From assembly GCA_036971475.1 (NCBI GenBank), contig JBAIZL010000003.1:112451570-112515569 (forward strand): a stretch of 64,000 nucleotides of DNA, written 5' to 3'. Shown one piece after another: positions 23,906 through 34,659 of this stretch. A program made the position numbers and the translations under genes. The stretch comes from Prosapia bicincta. Taxonomy: Eukaryota > Arthropoda > Insecta > Hemiptera > Cercopidae. A model generated the notes under the pieces. It was not told where the DNA came from, searched no databases, and was given only the letters and a program-made list of their open reading frames with translations. Positions within the stretch are counted from its first letter, which is position 1. Every line of letters begins with the position of its first letter.

Positions 23906-24494
23906 GTTTGGGTATTTCATGCATTAACCTAATTCAAACAAATAACTCATAAATTGACAAAAATAAATGAAGTGTTCGAAACCTTTATTTTTGTTAACCA
24001 ATCCCTTTCTAAACGGACACTCTAAAACCATGTTGTAAGGTAGTGTAAGGTGTTGCTATGTTTTATGAGAAAACATTGAGTGTAAGAAGTGAGGTTATGT
24101 TGCTTTTTCCGAAATCTTTATTTTCTCCCAAGTCAGCGCAAGTTTTACAATGTGAGCAATATCTGATCACAGTATACATTACGAAGTGTATGATTTCTTA
24201 TTATATAATTAATATTTAACGTCTATATTCCAAGCACATAAAGTAATTCCGATAAATTGAGAGAAACAATCAAAAAGCTTTCTTTAATTAATGTCAGTTT
24301 TTGTAAACAAATTTGAAATTATTTAGCCCTTAGAAAGACCACGAGCGTTGCTCATTGGGACGAATTAAATATTAAGTTATAAGAATGTTGTCTACTATCT
24401 CGTCAGAATCCTTTTATATAGTTCTATATTACATGAAATCATTTAGGGACGAGTTCGATAATAACTATAATTAAACTTTATTTCCTTATAATAG
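23906..24494. other. no gene seen
   Basis: AT-rich sequence without recognised features. Confidence 0.5.
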
Positions 24495-24573
24495 TACAAT
24501 AAAAATATTGAAAAGAACCCCAATACCACAAAAATAATCAAAAATAACAAATAAGACAAGTTACTTAAGATTA

Positions 24574-24620
24574 AACCCTTATGTACATTTCGATGACCAT
24601 GTCATCATCATCAGAGGGTC
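24574..24620 (-). ncRNA. hammerhead ribozyme, family C, minus-strand copy
   Basis: Mirror image of the plus-strand ribozyme at 24717-24763. It has the CTGATGA core, helix II GATGAC/GTCATC, GAAA, helix III ATG/CAT, and helix I GACCCT with AGGGTT. No core position is lost. Confidence 0.85.
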
Positions 24621-24716
24621 TAGTTACAAAACACAATCTAGCACACAAGAAGTTACAAACTAGAATGATCATTCTAGTTTGTAACTTCTTGTGTGCTAGA
24701 TTGTGTTTTGTAACTA

Positions 24717-24763
24717 GACCCTCTGATGATGATGACATGGTCATCGAAATGTACATAAGGGTT
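24717..24763 (+). ncRNA. hammerhead ribozyme, family C
   Basis: Helix I GACCCT (24717-24722) pairs with AGGGTT (24758-24763) over six pairs, one of them G-U. Core CTGATGA is at 24723-24729, an extra T at 24730, helix II GATGAC (24731-24736) with GTCATC (24740-24745), GAAA at 24746-24749, and helix III ATG (24749-24751) with CAT (24754-24756). Predicted cleavage is after A24757. This is the best-formed ribozyme in the window. Type I hammerheads with very short helix III are known in Penelope-like elements. Confidence 0.88.
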
Positions 24764-24898
24764 TAATCTTAAGTAACTTGTCTTATTTGTTATTTTTGAT
24801 TATTTTTGTGGTATTGGGGTTCTTTTCAATATTTTTATTGTAATATATTGTACCACTGTGCTCTTGATATTGTGTCCTTATAATAGTGCACAGTTTTT

Positions 24899-24926
24899 TC
24901 ACACACACACACACACACACATACAT

Positions 24927-24978
<52 letters not shown>
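24899..24978. repeat. (CA)n then (TA)n microsatellite
   Basis: CA repeats with CATA interruptions, then about 20 TA units. It stands where the CTCCTGATATAT segment of MITE M1 would be, just before the M1 body at 24989. Confidence 0.95.
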
Positions 24979-24985
<7 letters not shown>

Positions 24986-24988
24986 GTA

Positions 24989-25385
24989 CAAAATTTCAAT
25001 CTTTAATTATATACTTTTTATTTATCCACTCAAGTTTAAATACATTTTTTTAAACTTGTAATGGATGCCATTTGATGTTAATATAGTGTTTTCAAATAAT
25101 AATTCATTTATTAATTTTAATTAATTATTTTAGTTCTATAATAAACCTTTTTGCAAAAGGAGAAAGGTATGCAATACAGTTATTTCGTCCCATTTGAATT
25201 AAAATAAGTGATAACATATGATTTCATTCAATAAATGATTTTATGTTATAGGTTATATAGTAAAAGAGCTGTTATAATCCATAGGTTATGTTACTTTATT
25301 TATATTAATTGTAATTATCTAAAAAAAAGTAGTTTTAAAAAATGTATCTTTGTTGGCCTAAGTAGGAATTGACTTTAAAAAGTTT
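24989..25385 (+). mobile_element. MITE family M1, copy with microsatellite in its 5' part
   Basis: Contains TTTCAATCTTTAATTATATA, TTATCCACTCAAGTTTAAAT, TTTAAACTTGTAATGGATGC, GTATGCAATACAGTTATTTC, TGTTATAGGTTATATAGTAA and the 3' end CTAAGTAGGAATTGACTTTA. Here the first CAGCTG word is eroded. Confidence 0.75.
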
Positions 25386-26480
<1,095 letters not shown>

Positions 26481-26481
26481 A

Positions 26482-26543
<62 letters not shown>

Positions 26544-26599
26544 AATATATATTTATTTATATATATATATATTTACATATTATATAATAAATATTATAT
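26481..26599. repeat. (TA)n with a small inverted repeat
   Basis: TA repeats (about 26487-26540), then ATATGTAAATATATAT and its inverse ATATATATTTACATAT, then irregular TA-rich DNA up to the Helitron body. Confidence 0.9.
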
Positions 26600-27181
26600 A
26601 TATTATATTATTATGTCTTATGTATGCCTTGTGCTCTCCTAAACCACTGAACCGATCGCTATGAAACTTTGGGAAAATGTTGAGTACGTTCCTGGAAAGG
26701 TTTCTGGCATAGTAAGTCTCAGGGGAGTATTCAGGGGGATCACAGGGGGACGTGAAGCTGGTTAATTTTAGCAGAAAAATAATAACCTATAAAACGGCAC
26801 GAGCGTTTTAGCAAAACAGCTTCCTGACGACATAACAATGCTTTCAACATGTCATTTTTAAGTGCCAAAATACCATAAGGAATATGATTTTCTATATTAT
26901 CTTAAGATATGTCATTGAATTTATTCAAAATTTTGGTTGCTAGGCAACACTCAACAATCTAAAGTTATTTTCAAACACATTTTAAACAATATAAAAAAAT
27001 ATTGACTATCCAAATGCTCATGAATAAATAGCATTCAATCAAGAACTTTTATTGTCACACTTTTCTCGATCGACTACAAGTTCAGTTTGTATTATGTTAA
27101 TAAAATACTAAATTAAGTTTAGCTAATGTTAACACGCCATCATAGACTTTTACTCGGTACGAAGTACGCTGGTTCAGCTAG
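26600..27181 (+). mobile_element. non-autonomous Helitron
   Basis: The 5' part has CTCCTAAACCACTGAACCGA followed by TCGCTATGAAACTTTGGGAA, wording typical of arthropod Helitron 5' regions. The 3' end has a short hairpin (GGTACGAAGTACG) about 10 bp before a terminal CTAG at 27178-27181, followed by T. That is the CTRR terminus and A/T insertion site of Helitrons. There is no Rep/helicase coding, so it depends on a partner. The exact 5' TC start is hidden in the TA-rich sequence. Confidence 0.75.
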
Positions 27182-27424
27182 TTAATACTTAAATAGAAAC
27201 TCAAGCTATAGATAGAATTAAATAATAATAATTTGTTTTACTTAAATTAACGTTTAAAAGTTTTTCTCCGAAGAACCTACTGTGATATTGCAATTTCATG
27301 GGAGGGGGAGTGTTGAAGCGTAATTTACAACGAAGATAAATCTTGTCAAAGCAGACTTAAAAGAGAGATTACTGATATATTTTTATTAGATTTTTCTTAC
27401 TTTAGTTAAAAGATACCTAACTAC
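27182..27424. other. no gene seen
   Basis: Unrecognised sequence between the Helitron and an F repeat. Confidence 0.4.
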
Positions 27425-27480
27425 GTAAGGGCTTATTTGCTGACGCGTTTCGAAACAAAAGTTCCTTTTACGAAGCAAAG
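27425..27480 (+). repeat. family F repeat, single arm
   Basis: GGGCTTATTTGCTGACGCGT, then TTCGAAACAAAAGTTCC and TTTTACGAAGC, matching one arm of the palindrome at 14.4 kb. Confidence 0.65.
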
Positions 27481-27699
27481 ACTCTCAGATTAGAGTTTAA
27501 TTAGGAATATTAATAAATTCGGAAAACAACGTTTGGGAGGAGATAAATTTGGGAGGGTTTTCCTGACACTCGTAGTAGCCCGCCGAGTGTTACGTCAGGA
27601 TGGCACGTAACTGCCAGTGCAAACAGTTAGTTACTAAGGCTATTTCTGATTTGTGAATATCGCATGATCTGCAAAACACCAAGTGAAAAGACTGGGTGG

Positions 27700-28740
27700 T
27701 ACCGGAGCGGTCCGGTGGTAAAAGTATTCCAATCATATATATATTTTTATTTTTTTTGCTCAATAAAGGGTCGCGGTCGAAGTGGTCCTATGGTTAGTTA
27801 GCAGGTAGAGGTAGAAAATTTCGGAAGCGTTACCTAAGTGCAGGTAAAGTCTTATGAGCTGCCACTTGGGGGCTGCAGGTCATCGCGAGACGCCGAAGAT
27901 GAGGAGATCGTCGCTGGTCATTTTCAATAACAACCCTTAGACTTCGCTGACTCATAAGATTGACTCAATTTTTTGTTACTTATTTATACTTTATAATGTA
28001 TAGTAAAAATAACAACAAATGTAAATAGGGCGTTCACGGAATTGTGGTAAGAGCATTTTCTAAGGCTTAGTACCGGCCCTAATAGTAGAAGACCTCAGGT
28101 ACAAGCGCTAACCTCGCCCCTGTAGCCTGTCCCACACAGAGCAGTACAGGATTTAGAGTAAGACCTCTTGCAGGTCACATTTTATAAACTGATACTTGGG
28201 GATGCTCAGGTCGTAGGGTAGACGATTATTTTGTTACCTATTAATACTTTTTAATGTATGGTATAAATAACAACAAATGTAACCAAAACGTTCATGGAAC
28301 TGTGCTATAGGATTTTCTAAGGGTTAGGACGATGGTCCCGATGAGGGACGACGACAGTGTCTAATGTTTTCTAGACGACTTATACACAGTTTCTACCTAA
28401 GAGCCAAGTGGCAGCTTATAAACATTTGACCTATACCTCTCCGCAGCCCCACATAAAACTCACTGCCACATGCCAGTTCTCATCTTGATAGTTACAGTGG
28501 GCGTTACTAGTGAGCAGAAAAAGTGTAGCCTAACCCTCACTTTTTCTGTGAGTTATATTATAACCCAACCTAACATTTATTTCTACATTTTGTCCCCATG
28601 TCAGCTGACTCCTACGCGAACCATCGGACCGGTTCGACCTCCCTACTTGGGGGATTAACACAGATCGGACTAATTCGACTACTCCCGAATTACCGAATTA
28701 CCTACTGCGTAGTGACAAGATATTTTGTGATATGTCAGGT
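27700..28740 (+). repeat. diverged tandem duplication (about 262-bp period)
   Basis: About 27965-28080 recurs at about 28227-28345. Both have TTTTGTTAC, TTTATAATGTATAGTA or its variant, AATAACAACAAATGTAA, CGTTCACGGAATTGTG or CGTTCATGGAACTGTG, and GATTTTCTAAGG. The two 'gcaggt' segments at about 27840 and 28170 also repeat (TTATGAGCTGCCACTTGGGG and TTATAAACTGATACTTGGGG). A 62-codon frame at 28470 has no domain. Confidence 0.65.
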
Positions 28741-28849
28741 AATGTCCTTCCATGTTAGGTAATAATATAAGCAAATGTTAGGAATTGCGCTTTAGTAGTA
28801 GTTGGGTCATTATTGTAACCAGACTTTGGCGCAGTGTAACATGATAAAC

Positions 28850-28852
<3 letters not shown>

Positions 28853-28906
<54 letters not shown>
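28853..28906. repeat. (TA)n microsatellite
   Basis: About 26 TA units, abutting AATATCGCAATATG, the outer end of a family A unit. Confidence 0.95.
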
Positions 28907-28910
<4 letters not shown>

Positions 28911-28986
28911 TCGCAATATGTTTTCTTGTGTATTAATAAAGAACAAACGTCAAAATACAAATACAAGAATTATATTTGAATTTACA

Positions 28987-29031
28987 ATTCAAAGCTTTTC
29001 GTTGGCTAACAGTACCAACATCATCAGGAAT
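28987..29031 (-). ncRNA. hammerhead ribozyme, family A, minus-strand copy
   Basis: Mirror image of 29058-29102, with the same CTGATGA, GTTGG/CCAAC helix II, GAAA, AAGCTT helix III and ATTC/GAAT helix I. Confidence 0.82.
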
Positions 29032-29057
29032 ATTAAACAATTCCTGAATTGTTTAAT

Positions 29058-29102
29058 ATTCCTGATGATGTTGGTACTGTTAGCCAACGAAAAGCTTTGA
29101 AT
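29058..29102 (+). ncRNA. hammerhead ribozyme, family A
   Basis: Helix I ATTC (29058-29061) with GAAT (29099-29102), CTGATGA 29062-29068, extra T29069, helix II GTTGG (29070-29074) with CCAAC (29084-29088), GAAA 29089-29092, helix III AA/TT around GC (29092-29097), predicted cleavage after T29098. Helix III of only two pairs suggests weak activity as a monomer. Such minimal hammerheads are thought to work better as dimers. Confidence 0.82.
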
Positions 29103-29153
29103 TGTAAATTCAAATATAATTCTTGTATTTGTATTTTGACGTTTGTTCTTTAT

Positions 29154-29286
29154 ATATATATATAAAGAACTAAGTCAAAATACAATTACAAGAATTATAA
29201 ATTCAAATTAAATTTGTAAATTCAATTATAATTCTTGTATTTGTATTTTGACTTAATCCTTTATTAATACACAAGAATACATACTG

Positions 29287-29290
<4 letters not shown>
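29154..29290. mobile_element. Penelope-type family A inverted fragment without core
   Basis: A short inverted pair of the outer family A sequence (AACTAAGTCAAAATACAATT on the left, TTGTATTTTGACTTAATCC on the right) joined at AAATTCAAATTAAATTTG. The ribozyme is deleted. The right end ACAAGAATACATACTGCGAT is followed by (TA)n. Confidence 0.75.

Positions 29291-29369
<79 letters not shown>
29291..29369. repeat. (TA)n microsatellite
   Basis: About 39 TA units. The Tigger-like element at 29370 is inserted in or at the edge of this array. Confidence 0.95.
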
Positions 29370-29371
<2 letters not shown>

Positions 29372-30355
29372 CAAACCTCTGTATAACGAAGTAGATTATC
29401 CAGAGAAAAAATTCGTTGTAGTAAGGTAATAAAAGGGATACGGTATAATATCGCGAGCGTAGTTAGTGTAATAGGTCAATGTTAATATTTGAAATTCAAG
29501 TTGTTAAAAATGTTTTATTGATGTTTTCAGATTGTTTCTTCATTGTATTCAATATTTTTCTACTCTGTATAGGCTATTATGATAAGTTATCTAATGCTTA
29601 TGAACACTTATGGGTAAATAAGTACACGCACCAATTTATTTTCAGGAAGCATGACTTGAACGTAGTGGAATTTAATCGAAGCAAACACAGTAGGCCGTAA
29701 TTTAGTAACTGTATTATTTATTAACCGTATTACACTGCCTATACTGATTTTGTTTTTTAGAATAGTGGAAAGCGAACTCTGAGGTATACCCAGTTGTTTC
29801 GCAACATCCAACTTTTTTACACCTTCATCAACCTCTCGTAAAACACTCACATTTTCTGCTACACCTAAACACTTTCTTTTTGACATTTTTTCACAGCACG
29901 ACAAACTCACGGCACGAATAAAACGGAGTAACTGAGCTAGTTGAAATTGAAATAGCTAGAGAACATTGAAATGAGTGATAAAAGAAAATGGCGGGAGGAT
30001 GGGAATAAGCTGTAGGCCTGTACAGTAGGCCTATTTATACATGCTGAGTTCTTAGTATTCCTAACCGATGAGTCACTGAATTCTTAACTGAACCGAACTA
30101 TAACATGCAGTCAATTGCCGACATGTGTTTCGCCTACCATTCTTGGTTTTGTTGACCTTCCTGCTGAAAATAAACAATTTTCTGGAAATGACATTGTGAG
30201 CTGCCTATACAACACTACATTCCTTCGGTTGAAGTGAAGGAACAACTTCGTTATTGGGAGGTCTACAACTTCGTTACATAGAGGTAAATAAGCAGTATAA
30301 CATCTAAAATGTCATGGGACAAGGTAAAAAATCATTATATAGAGGTTCGACTGTG
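29370..30355 (-). mobile_element. Tigger/pogo-type DNA transposon, deleted copy in a TA array
   Basis: The left end TCAAACCTCTGTATAACGAA and right end, read inward, CAGTCGAACCTCTATATAAT form a terminal inverted repeat of the Tigger type (consensus AACCTCTATATAACG). Both sides are flanked by TA repeats, so the expected TA target duplication cannot be told apart from the array. The interior carries the N-terminus of a transposase on the minus strand (29608-29910). Confidence 0.8.
29608..29910 (-). pseudogene. Tigger/pogo transposase N-terminal (CENP-B-type) remnant
   Basis: The first 60 or so residues match the CENP-B N-terminal DNA-binding helix-turn-helix of pogo/Tigger transposases: KRKCLGVAENVSVLREVDEG near residues 11-30, KKLDVAKQLGIPQSSLSTIL at 32-51, then KNK. 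This domain binds the element ends. After about residue 55 the match stops and the rest is out of family, so the DDE catalytic domain is lost. The Met start fits the usual short N-terminus of the family. Confidence 0.85.
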
Positions 30356-30378
30356 TATATATATATATATATATATAT
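30356..30378. repeat. short (TA)n
   Basis: About 11 TA units, the right remainder of the array split by the Tigger insertion. Confidence 0.85.
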
Positions 30379-31379
30379 CACACGATAATGCGTTGAAAAC
30401 TAAACTGGATATATTAAGGACCCTGTGCAAGAGCCATAACAAACAAAGCACATAGGAATGCGTAAAAAGCAAAGGTAAATAATAACAGGCGACAGATAAA
30501 TAGAGGAACGCGTCGAGAACTGTGGACATGTGCGCAATTTGCTTGGTAATGTGCGAAGAGATTGAATCAACTTCCAGTCAGCTGCGTTTCGTAGATGCGG
30601 GGGAGGGGTTCTATTGCGAAACTTTGCTAGATTATTGCAGTGGAACAAGTTTCAAGTGATCATTGTACTTGCCCAAGTCCCCTACAGAGTGCGCCCGTCT
30701 GGTGGCCTATGTTGGAACTAAATTTAGAATTAAGTGAACATACAATCACTAAACATGTTCTCTATGGTGTATACTTGAAATTTTGTCGAGGAGATTTGTC
30801 TACATACATGTTTTTAAAAACACCGTACGTTTTCGATATAAATAAAACTGTATAAATAAGACATCATATTTAAGACCACCAGATCGACGATGAACGAATT
30901 CTCCCGAAGATAACCGAAAACAAATAGGCTAATGCTTACATCTGTTTTCGTCTTCGCTTAGATGTTATTTGGAGGTTATGTTAACTGTTCAAATACAGTT
31001 TCCTATATGTTCAGGTGTATCTTATTGTTCTATTAATTTACATGGAAATATACAAGTTTATAAAATCGCAGTTTTTTATTCAGCGTACTGTATTATGCAC
31101 TAGCCTTTAGTTAAAATTTGTGGCATTTAATAAGTTATACATGAATATCATTACGTTCTAACGCTTGGATCAAACAACTTTTTAAATTCAAATTACACTC
31201 ATGTTCATAATTTGCAACACATTTTTAATTTGAAACTACGTTTTTGCCACTTTGTTCGCTTTCAAAACAAAAAGATTTACGAAATTTATAAAATATAATC
31301 TGCTTTAAGAGTATTAAATGTAAATAATATTCGAGCTTTTCTCTTTATTTTTCGAGATTTTCACTTTTGTTAAAACTTT
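30379..31379. other. no gene seen
   Basis: Frames at 30335-30529 and 30400-30648 (minus) and 30640-30855 (plus) overlap and have no domain. The sequence is more complex than the neighbouring repeats, but no exon structure is evident. Confidence 0.45.
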
Positions 31380-31515
31380 ATAGGTTATGTTTAATATATA
31401 TATTTTTTTTAGTTAATTTAATTTGTGTATCTTCACTGAGGATGAAGACAAATTAGTCGTTGAAACGCGTATGAAATATAAAATGTTATATTTGTGAGTT
31501 GTACCATATTTTTAT
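31380..31515 (+). mobile_element. Penelope-type unit, family D, single arm
   Basis: Shares TATAGGTTATGTT, AATTTGTGTATCTTCACTGA, TTGAAACGCGT and GTGAGTTGTACCATATTTTT with the palindrome arms at 36.24-36.59 kb. It contains an intact core (31432-31475). Confidence 0.7.
31432..31475 (+). ncRNA. hammerhead ribozyme, family D
   Basis: Helix I TTCA (31432-31435) with TGAA (31472-31475), CTGAGGA core (31436-31442; position 7 may be any base), helix II built around GAC/GTC with weak lower pairs (one A/G mismatch), GAAA 31462-31465, helix III ACGCGT, predicted cleavage after A31471. This is the only D copy of four (2.2, 31.4 and both arms at 36.2-36.6 kb) with paired helix I and an intact core. Confidence 0.7.
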
Positions 31516-31835
31516 TCTTTAATTATAGTATTAAATGTGATTAACTTTTTTTGGTACAGTAATGAACTCTGCCCCTTGTTTTTAAACAACTATAAAGTGA
31601 ATACACTAGCTTGAAATACAATTTAAATACTCAAAACTATCAGTTGAAAATGTATGAATACACAAAAACGTACAGCTCTGGAGGAAGCTGAAACCCCGCT
31701 AGTCAATCTTACAACCGTTGCCGGTAAGTACTCCCTGGTAAGACAATGTCTTTGCACAAATCTGTCAGGAAATCGCAAACACTGCAGGTAGACGAGTATA
31801 GTCTATTCATTAGGCTACACTGTATTGTGATACCT
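31516..31835. other. no gene seen
   Basis: Unique sequence before the hAT MITE. No frame of note. Confidence 0.4.
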
Positions 31836-31843
31836 TAATAAAC

Positions 31844-32547
31844 TAGGGATGGACGATATTTTCTGTCACGGTGACTTGTCACTGACATTCGTTTGACGCT
31901 GGTAGTATCGTTGACAAAATATGGAAAATGCCAGTTCCAGTGACAATGGATCGATCGGAAGTTGCCTCTGTTGTGGCAACATCCAGTCATTAGATGAAAC
32001 AGCTGTGATTGGTTGATTTGTCACTTTCGCTGGATGAAACTGCTGGTTGATTTGTCGCTGTCACTGTCTCTGTTCTCACCGCTCGCCTCACAGCGCCGAT
32101 TATCATGCAGTGTCGTTGACTGAAGGTAAGAGGGGGAGATGTCTGTGTTGTGCTTGGACAAAATGTCTCTGTAGCGGCTAAAACGCTACTAATATTCAAC
32201 CACGGCTGTCATTGGTTGAGTTTTCGCTGTCACTAGTTCTACTCATTTACATCGTGTGAGGGTGTGACAATATTGTGCACAGTAGACGCTATTTTGCACT
32301 CGGTAGTTTGATCTTAATTTTCTAGGAGGTTATTTTTAAATAAAGCCTTACAATACAGCCTTACAAAAAAGCGAGGTGCGGAATCATTTCACCAGTGTAG
32401 TATGCCTGTATGTTATTGGCACATACAGAGCAGTCCCAGTATCCCTTGTCACTGGTACTAAAGTCACTATAATAATCACTGATTCCAACCTGGCACTGTC
32501 ACTGAAATCCCCGATCCATTAAAGTCACTGTGGATCGACCATCCCTA
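31844..32547. mobile_element. hAT-type MITE with perfect 8-bp target-site duplication
   Basis: Ends TAGGGATGGACGAT and, read inward from the right, TAGGGATGGTCGAT. The element is flanked by identical TAATAAAC at 31836-31843 and 32548-32555. The 8-bp duplication and TAGGGATG end are typical of hAT elements. The interior repeats GTCACTG-like words many times on both halves (for example TTGTCACTGAC, CTGTCACTGTCTC, AAGTCACTGTGG), probably subterminal transposase binding sites. There is no coding capacity, so it is mobilised in trans. Confidence 0.92.
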
Positions 32548-32555
32548 TAATAAAC

Positions 32556-33424
32556 GACAAGTAAATGTTTTCAGAACAGCGAGTATATTGGTGGCCCAAT
32601 ACTCGCCCAGTAATGGTCGACAAACTTTGACGAACGTATAGCATTGAGACATTGCACATATAGTACTAAGTAACAAACAGGCCACCTGTCGAGCGGAGGA
32701 ATACAGGCCGTTGAGCTACCTTAAGGTTAGTTCTGCGTCACTGAACCGCCTGTGTGTTCACTGAGAGAAGAGACTCAAATTTCCGTACAAATGGAGAATA
32801 AAGTTCCTTAAAGTAAATATTTATCCTCTACGTGCGCCTAATTCTTAGAGGATGATCGCTTCTGTAAATTTTGTTTATATAAATGTAAAATAAAACGCTT
32901 CTACTTTACTAACGTTTTTTTTTTTATTCTACATTAATCTATTCACAAAGACATAACCAGAGGAGGTGTTATAACTGCTTACCTACACATACGCACACGT
33001 ACAGCTTGGTTTCAGCTAACAGTTAATTATCTAATTTCCCAGTTCAATAAATACATTTTTCACTATCCCTATATAAAAACTGAGTGACAAATTTATCCCT
33101 ACGAACTAAACACGGTATCACAATAGCGCTATGTAAAAGCCGTTCAAACCCTACCCGTCTTGGCTGAACCGATGATCACTCGGCCCCGTTCCCTAGGGAT
33201 GAATACCCTGTGGGTTTATAAGTCCTGTTTATACAGGTGCCTGTGCAACCCTCGTTGTTATAATATTTATGGACAAAGTTCATTAGACATTCCGCCCTTG
33301 TGTGTCGTGGTATAAACGCCTCAAACTTTATAGCGCCTTGGGCTTACAGGCATGACTATACACACGTGGCGCTCGGAAATATCTCCTCGTTTGTATACCC
33401 TTTGAATCGCGTCTCTGATACGCT
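32556..33424. other. no gene seen
   Basis: Mixed sequence. 33100-33420 is GC-balanced with overlapping 65- and 71-codon frames on opposite strands (33300 and 33328), neither with a domain; the second runs into the minisatellite. Confidence 0.45.
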
Positions 33425-34445
33425 TTTGCAGGAAAAGCAGATGGGGTGTAGCGGTAGAGATTTAGACGCTTTAGCAGGAAAAGTAGATGGGGTGTAAAGA
33501 TAGAGACCCAGTGGAGATTTAGACGCTTAGGCAAGAAAAACAAAACGGGTGTAACGGTGGAGATCGTGTGGAGATTTCAACGCTTAACAGGACAATCAAA
33601 AGGGGTGTAACGGTAGATCCTGTGGAGATCTAGACGGTTTGGCAAGAAAAACAAAAGGGGTGTAATGGTGGAGATCGTGTGGGGATTTCAATGTTTAAAC
33701 AGGAAAATCAGAAGGGGTGAGCCAGTAAATATCCTGTGGAGATTTAGACGCTTTGGTAAGAAAAACAAAAGGGGTGTAACGGTGGAGATAGTGTGGGGAT
33801 TTCAATGCTTTAACAGGAAAATCAGAAGGAGATAGCCGGTAGAGATCCTGTGGAGATTTGAACGTTTTAGCAAGAGAACAACAGAGAAGGGGTGAGCCGG
33901 TAAATATCCTGTGGAGATTTAGACGTTTTAGCAAAATAACAAAAGAAGTGTAATTGTGAAGATTGTCTGGAGATTTAGACGCTTTAACAGGAAAATCAGA
34001 AAGGGCGTAACAGAAGAGACCCGGTGGAGATTTAGTTGCTTTAGGAGAAAAAGCTGAAGGGGTGGAACGGTAGAGATCCTGTGGAGATTTAGTTGCTTTA
34101 ATAGGAGAAGCAGAAGGGGTGCAACGGTAGAGACCCGGTGGAAATTTAGTTACTTTAGGAGAAAAGGAAAAAGGAGTGTAATGGTGGAAATCGTGTAGAG
34201 ATTTAGACTCTTTAACTAGAAAAAAAGTGGTGTAACGGTGGGGATCCTGAGGAGATTTAGATGCTTTAAGAGGAAAAAAGGAGAGGTGTAACGGTAGAGA
34301 TCTGTTGGAGATTTGGAAGCTTTATCAGAGAAAGCAGAAGGGGAAGGGGTGTAAAGGTGGAGATACGGTGGAGATTTAGACGCTTTAACAGGAAATCATA
34401 AGGGTGTTACGGTGGATACCCGATGGAGATTTAGAACCATTAGGA
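33425..34445. repeat. 57-bp diverged minisatellite, about 18 copies
   Basis: Unit about 57 bp, with variants of 54-66: GGGGTGTAACGGTGGAGATC, GTGTGGAGATTTAGACGCTT and TAACAGGAAAATCAGAA. GGGGTGTAA or GGGGTG recurs at 33546, 33603, 33657, 33714 and 33771 and so on. Three unit types alternate in the early part (GCAAGAAAAACAAAAG versus ACAGGAAAATCAGAAG), a dimeric organisation. The strand is purine-rich. The minus-strand frame at 33695-33934 is a read-through of the array. Confidence 0.9.
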
Positions 34446-34659
34446 GGGAAAGTATAGTAGTTGTCGAGCCTTATGCCTTTATTTAGAGCATTAAGATACA
34501 CTATGCAAATATAACAGTAATTGACCTGTACTAGAGGATGTTACTCTATTATTACCTCGGTAATGACGTACCTAATTTTACCTTAATCTCTTGCTCTAAT
34601 GTATTCGCACCTCGGCTTAGCGACTCTCAGTACATTCAGAGACAGCTATACACTATACA

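Larger units (their letters stand above)
24495..24842. mobile_element. 348-bp near-perfect palindrome of two family C Penelope units
   Basis: The two 174-bp arms are reverse complements about a centre between 24668 and 24669 (TAGAATGATCATTCTA). The 61-codon frames on opposite strands (24571-24756 and 24581-24766) encode the same peptide, which confirms the symmetry over 186 bp. Each arm includes an intact hammerhead, so both strands carry one. The outer ends read CAATATTTTTATTGTA. The near-identity of the arms suggests a recent origin or conversion between arms. Confidence 0.9.
28907..29153. mobile_element. Penelope-type palindrome, family A, with intact ribozyme on both strands
   Basis: Arms 28936-29041 and 29048-29153 (106 bp each) are reverse complements around a 6-nt spacer TCCTGA. 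Outside the left arm the family A end (CGCAATATGTTTTCTTGTGT) is present and adjoins (TA)n; outside the right arm the sequence passes directly into (TA)n. No core base is lost in either arm. Confidence 0.9.

Noticed and set aside
24571..24766. Identical 61-residue peptides on both strands
   Set aside because: A consequence of the DNA palindrome, not of coding.
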